A program made the position numbers and the translations under genes. The notes under the pieces were generated by a model. That model ran no database searches, was not told the DNA's origin, and saw only the letters and a list, made by a program, of their open reading frames with translations. Positions 50,515-59,217 of a stretch of DNA of 64,000 nucleotides are shown in pieces (position 1 is the first letter of the stretch; the number at the start of each line of letters is the position of its first letter). The stretch spans positions 36,522 through 100,521 of the forward strand of contig JAFIEM010000002.1 of NCBI GenBank assembly GCA_020832555.1, read 5' to 3'. The stretch is from Natronohydrobacter sp. Lineage in GTDB: Bacteria; Pseudomonadota; Alphaproteobacteria; Rhodobacterales; Rhodobacteraceae.

Positions 50515-50937
50515 TCACTCATGATAGTCTCCAAGGTCAAGCTCACATCCGTCCATGCCGAAGCTGAACCATTCGAAAAGCTGGAAGGACGCAGCGTCGA
50601 CCGTGCCAAAGTCAACCTCGCGATCCATCAGTGTCACGACGACCCCTGTCCAGCCATCATCGCGCGGATCCACATCCGCCGCGAAAAGCCCCGAGACCTG
50701 CGTTTCGCACAGCCAGTGCATGTCGTCGAAAACCCTTTGCGCGTCGCCAGCATAGAGGCTTTGCGGCTCGCGCAGACGCTCTACGACGAAGCGCAGGCGA
50801 ATCACGGATTCGTCTTCGTCCCAGATTACGGGCAGCGGAACCGCCTGCTCGCCTGATGGCAGGATCAGCGCAGAGGACGCCATCGCGGGTGCGAAGGCGG
50901 CCATGCCTGTTGCGATGATCAGAGGCGCGGCACGCAT
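50515..50937 (-). CDS. Exported protein, DUF6497-like
   Basis: Protein of 140 aa with a signal peptide (PLIIATGMAAFAPAMA, cleavage near residue 20). The mature part has ESVIRLRFVVERLREPQSLYAGDAQRVFDDMHWLCE, cited as VIRLRFVVERLREP and FDDMHWLCE, and two Cys that could form a disulfide. I place it tentatively in the DUF6497 family of Rhodobacterales. ATG 50937 has AAGGA upstream. It begins 9 bp after the pccB stop, in the same operon. Confidence 0.72.
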   Translation of the reverse strand: MRAAPLIIATGMAAFAPAMASSALILPSGEQAVPLPVIWDEDESVIRLRFVVERLREPQSLYAGDAQRVFDDMHWLCETQVSGLFAADVDPRDDGWTGVVVTLMDREVDFGTVDAASFQLFEWFSFGMDGCELDLGDYHE

Positions 50938-50946
50938 GGCCAATCC

Positions 50947-52479
50947 TTACAGAGGGATGTTGTCGTGTTTCTTCCACGGCGTGTGCAAGGCCTTGTTGCG
51001 CAGCGCTGCGAAAGCACGCGCAACACGCTTGCGGGTCGATTGCGGCATGATCACTTCGTCGATGAAGCCTTTTTCCGCTGCGACAAAGGGATTGGCGAAG
51101 CGCTCTTCATATTCGTTGATCCGGGCGGCGGTCTTTTCCGCATCGCCCAGTTCCGAGCGATAGAGGATTTCGACAGCCCCTTTGGACCCCATCACCGCGA
51201 TCTCGGCAGTGGGCCAGGCATAGTTGAAATCCGCGCCCATATGCTTGGACGCCATCACCACATAGGCCCCGCCATAGGCTTTGCGGGTGATCACGGTCAC
51301 TTTTGGCACTGTGGCCTCTCCGTAAGCATAGAGCAGTTTCGCACCATGCTTGATCACACCCGCATATTCCTGCCCGACACCGGGCAGGAAGCCCGGCACA
51401 TCGACCAGTGTCAGGATCGGGATTTCGAACGCATCGCAAAAGCGCACGAAGCGGGCGGCCTTGCGTGAGCTGTCAATGTCCAGACAGCCCGCCAGAACCA
51501 TCGGCTGGTTGGCGACGACACCGACAGTGCGCCCTTCCAGACGGATGAAGCCGGTGATGATATTCTTCGCGTAATCGGCTTGGATCTCGTAGAAATCGCC
51601 CTCATCGGCGATTTTCAGGATCAGCTCCTTCATATCATAGGGCGTATTGGGATTGTCGGGGATCAGTGTGTCGAGGCTGGTCTCGATCCGTGCCGGATCA
51701 TCGAAGAAGGGCCGCACGGGCGGTTTCTCGCGATTGTTCAGCGGCAGGAAATCGATCAGGCGGCGCACTTCGATCATCGCCTCTACGTCATTTTCAAACG
51801 CCCCGTCCGCAACCGAGGATTTACGCGTATGCGTGCTGGCGCCGCCCAGTTCCTCGGCGGTCACGACCTCATTCGTCACGGTTTTCACCACATCGGGGCC
51901 GGTGACGAACATGTAAGAGCTGTCTTTCACCATGAAGATGAAATCGGTCATCGCCGGGCTATAGACTGCACCGCCCGCACAGGGCCCCATGATGACGCTG
52001 ATTTGCGGGATCACGCCAGAAGCCCGGATATTGCGGTCGAACACGTCGCCATAGGCGGCCAGCGAGGCCACCCCTTCCTGAATGCGCGCGCCGCCCGAGT
52101 CGTTCAGCCCGATGACAGGTGCGCCATTCTGCAACGCCATATCCATGATCTTGCAGATTTTCTTGCCGTGGGTTTCGGAAACCGATCCGCCCATGACGGT
52201 GAAATCCTGCGCAAAGACATAGACCTGACGGCCGTTCACAGTGCCCCAGCCGGTCACGACCCCGTCGCCTGCGGGCCGCTCGGCCTGCATGCCGAAATCG
52301 ACGCAGCGATGCGCCACGAACATATCAAACTCTTCGAAGCTGCCCTCATCCAGCAGCAATTCGATTCGCTCGCGGGCTGTGAGCTTGCCCTTCGCGTGCT
52401 GCGCTGCAACGCGGCGCTCACCCCCGCCCATGCGGGCCGTCTTACGCCGATCATCGAGTTGTTGCAGGATATCTTTCAT
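50947..52479 (-). CDS. pccB: Propionyl-CoA carboxylase, beta (carboxyltransferase) subunit
   Basis: Carboxyltransferase of 510 aa with N- and C-terminal crotonase-like halves. Oxyanion-hole glycines are in [16 protein letters not shown] and [12 protein letters not shown] (N half), and [25 protein letters not shown] and [17 protein letters not shown] (C half), the second group cited as [13 protein letters not shown] and [11 protein letters not shown]. The start [12 protein letters not shown] is the family N terminus. TTTGCAAA octamers 80-120 bp upstream are the expected PccR binding sites. Confidence 0.96.
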   Translation of the reverse strand: MKDILQQLDDRRKTARMGGGERRVAAQHAKGKLTARERIELLLDEGSFEEFDMFVAHRCVDFGMQAERPAGDGVVTGWGTVNGRQVYVFAQDFTVMGGSVSETHGKKICKIMDMALQNGAPVIGLNDSGGARIQEGVASLAAYGDVFDRNIRASGVIPQISVIMGPCAGGAVYSPAMTDFIFMVKDSSYMFVTGPDVVKTVTNEVVTAEELGGASTHTRKSSVADGAFENDVEAMIEVRRLIDFLPLNNREKPPVRPFFDDPARIETSLDTLIPDNPNTPYDMKELILKIADEGDFYEIQADYAKNIITGFIRLEGRTVGVVANQPMVLAGCLDIDSSRKAARFVRFCDAFEIPILTLVDVPGFLPGVGQEYAGVIKHGAKLLYAYGEATVPKVTVITRKAYGGAYVVMASKHMGADFNYAWPTAEIAVMGSKGAVEILYRSELGDAEKTAARINEYEERFANPFVAAEKGFIDEVIMPQSTRKRVARAFAALRNKALHTPWKKHDNIPL

Positions 52480-52558
52480 ACGCGCCCCTCCGCACCGCAG
52501 CCGAATTTCGCGGGACCATACGCGGGACGGGGTTAGGGCGAAAGGAAAATGAAGAAAA

Positions 52559-52598
52559 TTTGCAAACACAGCAACACTTCGCGTCGCTAATTTGCAAA
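52559..52598. promoter_or_regulatory. Probable PccR operator upstream of pccB
   Basis: Two perfect TTTGCAAA octamers at 52559-52566 and 52591-52598, 24 bp apart. In R. sphaeroides PccR acts at TTTGCAAA-N4-TTTGCAAA about 113 bp upstream of pccB; the outer octamer here is 112 bp upstream of the pccB start. The spacing differs from the published motif. Confidence 0.65.
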
Positions 52599-52676
52599 GT
52601 CAACCGGGCTTGCCATTGGCGAGGGTTTCCGCATTAGTGAACACGTTCAATTCCTTGGCGCAACAGTGAGTCGTCC

Positions 52677-53027
52677 ATGCCTGTTCCCGTCACCACGATC
52701 CTGCTTCTGACCATCTCGAATGTCTTCATGACCTTCGCGTGGTACGGGCATCTGAAGTTCAAATCTGCGCCGCTGCTGACAGTGATCTTCATTGCATGGG
52801 GCATTGCGCTGTTCGAGTATATGTTCCAGGTGCCCGCCAACCGGATCGGGCATGGCTATTTCAGTGCAGCGGAACTCAAGACCATTCAGGAAGTGCTGAC
52901 GCTGTCGATCTTCGCGATCTTCTCGGTCTGGTATCTGAAAGAGCCCCTGCACTGGAACCACCTTGTAGGCTTTGCCTTCATCGCACTTGGTGCCTTTTTC
53001 ATCTTCCACAAATGGGGGCCCACATGA
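52677..53027 (+). CDS. DMT-superfamily/DUF486 membrane protein
   Basis: Protein of 116 aa with four hydrophobic segments. TTILLLTISNVFMTFAWYGHLKF at the front and VPANRIGHGYFSAAELKTIQEVLTL in the middle match DUF486 (cited as TISNVFMTFAWYGHL and PANRIGHGYFSAAELK). Divergent from pccB across the PccR sites, and its stop overlaps the start of the drug-transporter gene (ATGA). Substrate unknown. Confidence 0.88.
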   Translation: MPVPVTTILLLTISNVFMTFAWYGHLKFKSAPLLTVIFIAWGIALFEYMFQVPANRIGHGYFSAAELKTIQEVLTLSIFAIFSVWYLKEPLHWNHLVGFAFIALGAFFIFHKWGPT

Positions 53028-54235
53028 GCACTGCACCTGCCCGGTTTCTGGACCCGACGACGGCCCCGCATGTGATGACGCTTGTCGCGCAGGCGTCCAT
53101 TGCGGCGCTGGCGATGAATGTCTTCCTGCCTTCGCTGCCGACCATGACGGCCTATTTCGACACCGATTATGCCGTGATGCAGCTTTCGGTGTCGCTGTAT
53201 CTGCTGGTCAATGCGGTGCTTCAGCTTTTCGTCGGGGCCATTTCCGACCGATATGGCCGCAGACCCGTGATGATCGTGGCGCTGATCGGGTTCATTCTCG
53301 CCACGATCGGGACTTTGCTGGCAACCTCTGCACTGGTATTCCTGCTGTTTCGCATGGGGCAAGCGGTCGTCGTGACCGCGATGGTCGTCAGCCGCGCGTC
53401 GATCCGCGATGTCCTGGACGAGGCGCAATCGGCCTCGCGCATCGGCTATGTCACCATGGGCATGGCCATCGTGCCGATGATCGCGCCCGCCATCGGCGGG
53501 CTGCTGGACGAGATTTTCGGCTGGCGCGGCAGTTTCGGGCTGATGCTGCTGGCCGGGATCGCGGTACTGGCGCTGACATGGCGCGACATGGGCGAGACAA
53601 AACTCGTGCGGTCCTCGAGCATGTTCGGGGTGGTGCGGGAATTGCCCGAACTGATGCGCGCGCGGCGGTTCTGGGGCTATTGCGGGACGGCGACGCTCGC
53701 CTCTGGCGCGTTCTTTGCCTATCTGGGCGGCGCGCCTTTCGTGGGGGCGACCGTTTTCGGCATGTCACCTGCGCAACTTGGTCTGTTCTTCGGGGCACCC
53801 GCCGTGGGCTATGCGCTGGGGAATTTTCTGTCGGGGCGCTATGCGGGCCATATCGGGATCAACCGGATGATCCTGCTGGGCTGCACTGTTGCCTTTGGCG
53901 GGATGCTGGCGCTGCTGGTGCTCTCGTTGCTGCTGCCGCTAAGTCCGGTCCTGTTCTTCGGGCTGTTTGTGACCGTCGGCCTGGGCAACGGAATGCTTCT
54001 ACCTTCGGCGACGTCGGGGATGATGTCGGTACGCCCGCATCTGGCGGGAACGGCCAGCGGCATCGGGGGCGCGATCATGATCGGCGGGGGCGCGGCGCTT
54101 TCGGCATTGGCCGGTGCGGTCCTGACACCGGAATCGGGCGCTGACCCGTTGATCTGGGTGATGGTCACGACAACCGGTCTGGGGTTTCTGCCGCTTCTCT
54201 ATGTGATGCGGCGCGAATCGCAGATTTCTTCTTGA
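53024..54235 (+). CDS. Bcr/CflA-family multidrug efflux MFS transporter
   Basis: Inner-membrane protein of 403 aa with 12 predicted spans. FLPSLPTMTAYF near residue 33, the loop 2-3 signature GAISDRYGRRPVM near 70 and the RASIRDVLDE segment near 128 are Bcr/CflA features. Translationally coupled to the upstream DUF486 gene. Ends 60 bp before pccR on the same strand. No drug specificity can be read from sequence. Confidence 0.9.
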   Translation: MSTAPARFLDPTTAPHVMTLVAQASIAALAMNVFLPSLPTMTAYFDTDYAVMQLSVSLYLLVNAVLQLFVGAISDRYGRRPVMIVALIGFILATIGTLLATSALVFLLFRMGQAVVVTAMVVSRASIRDVLDEAQSASRIGYVTMGMAIVPMIAPAIGGLLDEIFGWRGSFGLMLLAGIAVLALTWRDMGETKLVRSSSMFGVVRELPELMRARRFWGYCGTATLASGAFFAYLGGAPFVGATVFGMSPAQLGLFFGAPAVGYALGNFLSGRYAGHIGINRMILLGCTVAFGGMLALLVLSLLLPLSPVLFFGLFVTVGLGNGMLLPSATSGMMSVRPHLAGTASGIGGAIMIGGGAALSALAGAVLTPESGADPLIWVMVTTTGLGFLPLLYVMRRESQISS

Positions 54236-54249
54236 CCGGCGTACATGAC

Positions 54250-54271
54250 TTTGCAAACCCTACCCAGCAAA
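54250..54271. promoter_or_regulatory. Probable PccR autoregulatory site
   Basis: A perfect TTTGCAAA (54250-54257) followed after 6 bp by CCAGCAAA, matching five of eight positions, 25-46 bp upstream of the pccR ATG. Confidence 0.5.
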
Positions 54272-54295
54272 GCCTGCTAATCCGACCGAGGTGCC

Positions 54296-55687
54296 ATGCC
54301 GCCGCAAAAACTCTATGCTGGTGCGAAACTGCGCGAAACGCGCAGTCATCTGGCCCTGACGCAAAAGGATTTCGCCGCCCGGCTGGGCGTGTCCCTGCCC
54401 TATCTCAACCAGATGGAGAACAATAACCGCCCGCTTTCGACGGCTGTGGTTCTGGCGCTCGCGCGCGAATTCGGGATGGATGTGACCAAACTCTCGGCCG
54501 GGGACAGCGAAAGGCTGGTGTCCGATCTGCGCGAAGCCTTTGCCGATCCGCTTTTTGTCAAGACCACCCCGGCCCTGCCCGATCTGCGGCTGGTGGGGGC
54601 CAATGCGCCGGGATTTGCGCGCGCCTTTCTTGACCTGCATCGCGCCTACAGGCAGGCGCAGGAACAGCTTGCCTCGCTCGATGAGGCACTGGGGCGCGAG
54701 GATACCACGCTGCGCCTGTCGCCCTGGGAGGAAGTGCGCGATTTCTTCCATTATTGCGACAATTACATTGATGCCGTGGACCGCGCCGCGGAACATTTCG
54801 CGGCCAGCGGGCGCGACCCGATGCAGCTTGCTAGTGAGGCATTGGCCCGGCGCAAGATCACGCTGCGCCTGACCAATACCCGCGCCCTGCGCCATCTGGA
54901 CGCGGACACCGGCACGCTGGAGATCTCGGCCAAAGCCACGCGCGCGACCCAGATTTTTCAGGTGCTGCATCAGGTCGCGCTGATCACGCAGGCCGATCTG
55001 CTGGACGCCACGCTGGATCTGGCCCGCTTCCAGTCGGATGAGGCGCGCGCCATCGCCAAGATCGGCCTTGCCAATTACTTCGCGGGTGCAGCCCTGATGC
55101 CCTATCGCCGCTTTCAGGATGCCGCCATCGCCACGCGGCATGATCTGGAAACGCTGGCCGATCAGTTCGGCGCGTCCATCGAGCAGGTGGCGCATCGTCT
55201 GTCGACGCTGCAACGCCCCGGCGCGAAGGGCGTGCCGTTCTTCTTCGTGCGCATTGATCATGCGGGCACGATCACCAAACGCCATTCCGCCACGCGGTTG
55301 CAATTCGCGCGTTTTGGTGGGGCCTGTCCACTCTGGAACGTGCATCAGGCGTTCGAAACGCCGGGCCGTTTTCTGCGCCAGCTTGCCGAGACCCCGGACG
55401 GGATGCGCTATTTCTGCCTCGCGCTGGCCGTGACGAAGGGCGGCGGCGCATTTCATGCGCCTGTGCGGCGCTACGCGATCTGTCTGGGCTGCGAGGTCGA
55501 TCATGCAAGCCGTCTGGTCTATGCCGATGGTATGGATATCAGCCGCACAGCTGCCTTCGACCCGATCGGGATTTCCTGCCGGATCTGCGAGCGCGACAAT
55601 TGCCACCAGCGCTCGGTTCCGCCACTGGAGCGGCGGTTGCGCATCGATCACGACCGGCGCGAATTGCTGCCATACCGGATTGAGTGA
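54296..55687 (+). CDS. pccR: Short-chain acyl-CoA regulator PccR (ScfR family)
   Basis: XRE-family regulator of 463 aa. The N-terminal helix-turn-helix is LRETRSHLALTQKDFAARLGVSLPYLNQMENNNRP (cited as LTQKDFAARLGVSLPYLNQ), followed by a long ligand-sensing region of the ScfR/DUF2083 type and a Cys-rich end (YAICLGCEVDHA and ISCRICERDNCHQR). In R. sphaeroides PccR activates pccB in response to propionyl-CoA-level signals. Here pccB lies 1.8 kb away with the matching octamers. The size and domain order agree with that family. Confidence 0.92.
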   Translation: MPPQKLYAGAKLRETRSHLALTQKDFAARLGVSLPYLNQMENNNRPLSTAVVLALAREFGMDVTKLSAGDSERLVSDLREAFADPLFVKTTPALPDLRLVGANAPGFARAFLDLHRAYRQAQEQLASLDEALGREDTTLRLSPWEEVRDFFHYCDNYIDAVDRAAEHFAASGRDPMQLASEALARRKITLRLTNTRALRHLDADTGTLEISAKATRATQIFQVLHQVALITQADLLDATLDLARFQSDEARAIAKIGLANYFAGAALMPYRRFQDAAIATRHDLETLADQFGASIEQVAHRLSTLQRPGAKGVPFFFVRIDHAGTITKRHSATRLQFARFGGACPLWNVHQAFETPGRFLRQLAETPDGMRYFCLALAVTKGGGAFHAPVRRYAICLGCEVDHASRLVYADGMDISRTAAFDPIGISCRICERDNCHQRSVPPLERRLRIDHDRRELLPYRIE

Positions 55688-55778
55688 TCCCCGGCCCTGA
55701 CCCGCGACAATCCGTCATGCTGCAGCGCAGCATGAAAACCGGTAGGGGGTGCGCATCTTTTGTCCCGGAGGAGTTCCC

Positions 55779-55985
55779 ATGACCACTGCAACCGCCACCC
55801 CCGCACCCGCCCCTCTGCCCAAAGCCCTTGCGAACGAGCCTTGGGGCTTGTGGGCAACTGTGCTGTTCGTGATTGCCACGCTGATCACATCGGTTCTGAC
55901 CTTCGGCGTTGCGGGGCTTGTCATGGTCATGGTGCCGGCAGCACTGGGGATGCTGGCATTGCTGAGCCTGATCGTCTTCGGTTAA
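55779..55985 (+). CDS. 68-aa membrane protein, tandem paralogue 1
   Basis: Ala/Pro-rich N terminus (MTTATATPAPAPLP) then EPWGLWATVLFVIATL and a second hydrophobic segment AGLVMVMVPAALGML ending LIVFG. Two membrane spans. Strong GGAGGAG upstream. The next gene encodes a clear paralogue sharing AGLV-VMVPAALGML. Function unknown. Confidence 0.78.
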   Translation: MTTATATPAPAPLPKALANEPWGLWATVLFVIATLITSVLTFGVAGLVMVMVPAALGMLALLSLIVFG

Positions 55986-56111
55986 GCCGCAAGCCGCGCG
56001 CAGTCGGGGCTTTTAGCCAACTGCGCGCATCTGCCGCGCGACACTCTGCCATCCTGTCTGGCCCGGTCCGATATCATACATCCTGCGCACACCTAAATGA
56101 CAGGACATGAG

Positions 56112-56324
56112 ATGACCGCAACATTTGATGCCGACACGCCGCGCGCGACACGCCACGCCTGGAGAGAATCCGAGGAGCCTTGGCCAATCTGGGCGGCAAT
56201 TCTGGTATTCCTCAATATTCTTGTGATTTCGGCCAAGGTCTGGGGACTTGCCGGACTGGTGGCTGTGATGGTGCCCGCCGCCCTTGGAATGCTCGTTGTG
56301 CTGCTCTTGATCGTCAAGGGCTAG
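56112..56324 (+). CDS. 70-aa membrane protein, tandem paralogue 2
   Basis: Paralogue of the 68-aa gene just upstream: EPWPIWAAILVFLNILVISAK, then AGLVAVMVPAALGMLVVLLLIVKG, cited as AGLVAVMVPAALGML. The N-terminal part differs (acidic/Arg-rich instead of Ala/Pro). The start is taken at 56112; an ATG at 56097 is also possible. Same strand, 126 bp after its sister. Confidence 0.75.
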   Translation: MTATFDADTPRATRHAWRESEEPWPIWAAILVFLNILVISAKVWGLAGLVAVMVPAALGMLVVLLLIVKG

Positions 56325-56393
56325 TCAGCTTGCCGCATTGCGCCCCTTGCCTGCCGCGCTATGATCTGTGGCAGGTAACATCGGGGGCAAGCC

Positions 56394-57584
56394 ATGCGCG
56401 CGCAATTCGACATCGTGATCTCTGGCGGCGGCATTGCAGGCATGACCGCCGCTGCCGCTTTTGGCAGCGCGGGTTATCGCACGCTCTGCGTGGACCCCGC
56501 CCCGCCCGTCATCGCCGAGGCTGATCCCGGCTCTGACCTGCGCAGCACGGCCTTTCTGCACCCATCAGTCAAGGTTCTGGAGCAGGCCGGGCTTTGGGAG
56601 CGCTTCAGCGCCCATGCCATGCCCTTGCAAGTGATGCGCATTGTCGATGCGGGCGGCGAGACCCCTGAACCGCGCGTCAGCCATGATTTCGATGCTGCCG
56701 ATATCTCTGACCAGCCCTTTGGCTGGAACCTGCCCAACTGGCTTTTGCGCCGCGAGATTGCGGCACGGCTTGCCGAATTGCCCGATGTGACCTTCCGCCC
56801 AGGCATCGCCACCACCCGCCTGACCACACGCGAAAGCGCCGCCCTTGTGGGCCTGTCGGATGGCACCACTGTCGAGGCAAAACTTCTGGTCGCCGCAGAC
56901 GGACGCAATTCGCCCATGCGGCAGACTTTGGGCATCGGAGTGCGCACCACGCGTTTCGGGCAGAAGGCGCTGGCCTTCGCGGTCACGCATCCGGTCCCGC
57001 ATGAGAATGTCTCGACCGAGATTCACCGCTCGGGCGGCCCTTTCACCTTTGTTCCCCTGCCTGACCGGGATGGTCAGCCCTGTTCCGCGATTGTCTGGAT
57101 GGAAACCGGACCCGAGGTCGCGCGGCTGAGCGCCCTGCCTGTGCCAGAGTTCGAGGCCGAGATGAACGCGCGCTCCTGCGGGCTGTTCGGGCCTTTGAAG
57201 CTCGCGTCGCGACTGACGGTCTGGCCTATCATCAGCCAGATTGCCGAGCGCTTTTATGGTGAGCGTACGGCGTTGATGGCAGAAGCCGCGCATGTCGTGC
57301 CCCCCATCGGGGCGCAGGGGCTGAACATGTCGCTCGCCGATCTGACCGCGCTGATGGAGCTCGCAACCCCCGAAACGCTGGGCACGCCACCGATGCTCGC
57401 GGCCTATCAGCGCAGGCGCTACCCGGATGTGGCCTTGCGTGTGGCGGGTGTGGGGATGTTGAACCGCGCCTCGATGATCCATGCCCAGCCCTTGCGCGAT
57501 GCGCGCGCGAAATTGCTCGACATGATGTATTCCGCAGCCCCCATGCGCCGCGCCCTGATGCAGATGGGCATTGGCGTGCGCTGA
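56394..57584 (+). CDS. UbiH/COQ6-family FAD monooxygenase
   Basis: Flavoprotein of 396 aa expected to hydroxylate a ubiquinone-ring precursor. FAD motif VISGGGIAGMTAAAAFG near residue 8, the DG motif LLVAADGRNSPMRQ near 163. The second FAD motif reads LMAEAAHVVPPIGAQGLN instead of the usual GDAAH...GQG, a variant I associate with alphaproteobacterial members. Which ring position it acts on (UbiH, UbiL or other) cannot be decided here. Confidence 0.85.
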   Translation: MRAQFDIVISGGGIAGMTAAAAFGSAGYRTLCVDPAPPVIAEADPGSDLRSTAFLHPSVKVLEQAGLWERFSAHAMPLQVMRIVDAGGETPEPRVSHDFDAADISDQPFGWNLPNWLLRREIAARLAELPDVTFRPGIATTRLTTRESAALVGLSDGTTVEAKLLVAADGRNSPMRQTLGIGVRTTRFGQKALAFAVTHPVPHENVSTEIHRSGGPFTFVPLPDRDGQPCSAIVWMETGPEVARLSALPVPEFEAEMNARSCGLFGPLKLASRLTVWPIISQIAERFYGERTALMAEAAHVVPPIGAQGLNMSLADLTALMELATPETLGTPPMLAAYQRRRYPDVALRVAGVGMLNRASMIHAQPLRDARAKLLDMMYSAAPMRRALMQMGIGVR

Positions 57585-57648
57585 GCAGGCTTGCCCTTTC
57601 GCACGTCCCGGCGCAGTCTCGCACCGGACCTGATTGCGGAGGGGGAAG

Positions 57649-58374
57649 ATGCAGAAAACCGCCATCATCACAGGGGCAGGTAGCGGGATTGGCCGCGCGG
57701 TCGCGCTGGAGTTTGCAGCACAAGGTTGGGCCGTGACCCTTGCCGGACGCCGCACCGATCCCCTGCGCGAGACCGCAGCCAAAGCAGAGGGTCCAACTCT
57801 GGTTGTGCCGACCGATGTGACAGACCCGCAAGCTGTGGACAGCTTGTTCCGCGCCGTCACGGAAAAATGGGGCCGGGTGGATCTGCTGTTCAACAATGCG
57901 GGTATCTTCCCGCCTGCGCTGCCGCTAGAGGATATGCCCCCTGCCACCTGGCGCGAGGTTGTCGATGTGAACCTCAACGGTATGTTCTACTGCCTGCAAT
58001 CGGCGTTTCGCGTAATGAAGGCGCAGTCGCCCAAGGGCGGGCGGATCATCAATAACGGCTCGATCTCGGCGCAGGTGCCCCGGCCCAATTCCGCCCCCTA
58101 TACCGCCACGAAACATGCGATCACCGGGTTGACCAAGGCCGCTGCCCTTGAGGGGCGCGGCCATCGGATCGCGGTCGGTCAGGTCGATATCGGCAATGCC
58201 GCGACCGAATTGCTGGCCAATATGCCTGCGGCAGCGAAAGGGGATGCCGAACCGCTGATGGATGTGGCCCATGTCGCCCGGATGGTCGCGCAGATGGCCG
58301 CGCTGCCGCTGGAGGCAAATGTGCTGTTCACGACAATCATGGCAACCGATATGCGCTTTGTCGGACGCGGCTGA
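57649..58374 (+). CDS. Short-chain dehydrogenase/reductase
   Basis: Classical SDR of 241 aa. Cofactor motif [12 protein letters not shown] near residue 8, NNAG near 82, catalytic Ser in NNGSISAQ and Tyr-Lys in [15 protein letters not shown]. An NAD(P) enzyme with unknown substrate. The start at 57649 follows GGAGGGG. The final 60 residues ([16 protein letters not shown]) are typical of sugar- or polyol-type SDRs. Confidence 0.88.
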   Translation: MQKTAIITGAGSGIGRAVALEFAAQGWAVTLAGRRTDPLRETAAKAEGPTLVVPTDVTDPQAVDSLFRAVTEKWGRVDLLFNNAGIFPPALPLEDMPPATWREVVDVNLNGMFYCLQSAFRVMKAQSPKGGRIINNGSISAQVPRPNSAPYTATKHAITGLTKAAALEGRGHRIAVGQVDIGNAATELLANMPAAAKGDAEPLMDVAHVARMVAQMAALPLEANVLFTTIMATDMRFVGRG

Positions 58375-58383
58375 ACGAAAGGC

Positions 58384-58411
58384 TTGACAGTCAGGCATTG
58401 GCGCTTAATTT
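58384..58411 (+). promoter_or_regulatory. Promoter of the ZIP transporter gene
   Basis: Consensus TTGACA at 58384-58389 with an AT-rich -10 (TAATTT at 58406-58411, 16-bp spacing). The Irr-box-like palindrome overlaps the -10. Confidence 0.6.
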
Positions 58412-58425
58412 AGAATTATTCTAAT
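58409..58425. promoter_or_regulatory. Irr-box (iron control element)-like palindrome
   Basis: TTTAGAATTATTCTAAT, i.e. TTTAGAA-N3-TTCTAA, which fits the ICE consensus bound by the haem-sensing regulator Irr in alphaproteobacteria. Eleven bp before the ZIP ATG and on top of the -10, so repression is expected. Confidence 0.7.
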
Positions 58426-58435
58426 TTGGTGCCAC

Positions 58436-59176
58436 ATGTCTGATCCGACTGTCCTTCTGGTTTTCATTGCAGCCGCCATCACGGCGCTGGCCACGGGGCT
58501 GGGGGCGCTTCCGCTGCTGGCCATGCGCAATGTGACCCCGCGCACGCTTGCGATGGGCAATGCGGTTGCGGCCGGGCTGATGCTCGCCGCAACCTTCCAG
58601 CTTGTGCTGGAGGGGTTCGAGATCTCGCAACCGCGCACGCTTCTGGGTCTGATGCTGGGCCTTGGCGGGATCTGGCTGGCGCATCGATGGCTCAATGGCC
58701 GCTCTGATGTCAGCATTGCCGATACCAAAGGCGCGGATGCCCTGAAGATCCTGCTGATCATGGGGGTTATGACCGCGCATTCCGCCGCCGAAGGCGTTGG
58801 CGTCGGCGTGGCCTATGGCGGCGGGTCAGAGTTGGGGAATTTCATCACTGTGGCGATTGCACTGCATAATGTGCCCGAAGGTCTGGCGATTGCGCTGATC
58901 ATGGTCCCGCGCGGCGCCTCGGTCGCCAAGGCGGGCTGGTGGGCGATCCTGTCTTCGCTGCCGCAACCGCTGCTGGCGGTCCCGGCCTTCCTGTTCGTGC
59001 TGTGGTTCGCGCCGGTCCTGCCTGTGGGGCTGGGACTGGCGGCAGGCGCGATGCTGTGGATGATCTTCTCGGAATTGCTACCCGAAGCGGGCGCAGAGGT
59101 CGATCATTCCTTGCTGGGGGTGATCGTGACACTTGCCTTCACAGTGATGATGGCGCTGACACTGGTTCTGGGCTGA
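58436..59176 (+). CDS. ZIP-family metal transporter
   Basis: Membrane protein of 246 aa with about eight spans. TM4 carries HNVPEGLAIAL and TM5-type helix AHSAAEGVGVGVA, the paired HxxxEG metal-binding motifs of ZIP transporters. No His-rich cytoplasmic loop. The Irr-box-like site on its promoter suggests it responds to iron/haem and might import Fe2+ or another divalent metal. Confidence 0.88.
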   Translation: MSDPTVLLVFIAAAITALATGLGALPLLAMRNVTPRTLAMGNAVAAGLMLAATFQLVLEGFEISQPRTLLGLMLGLGGIWLAHRWLNGRSDVSIADTKGADALKILLIMGVMTAHSAAEGVGVGVAYGGGSELGNFITVAIALHNVPEGLAIALIMVPRGASVAKAGWWAILSSLPQPLLAVPAFLFVLWFAPVLPVGLGLAAGAMLWMIFSELLPEAGAEVDHSLLGVIVTLAFTVMMALTLVLG

Positions 59177-59217
59177 TCCCACTTGCCCCGCCGCAGCCCC
59201 TGCCCCATATCTTGACC

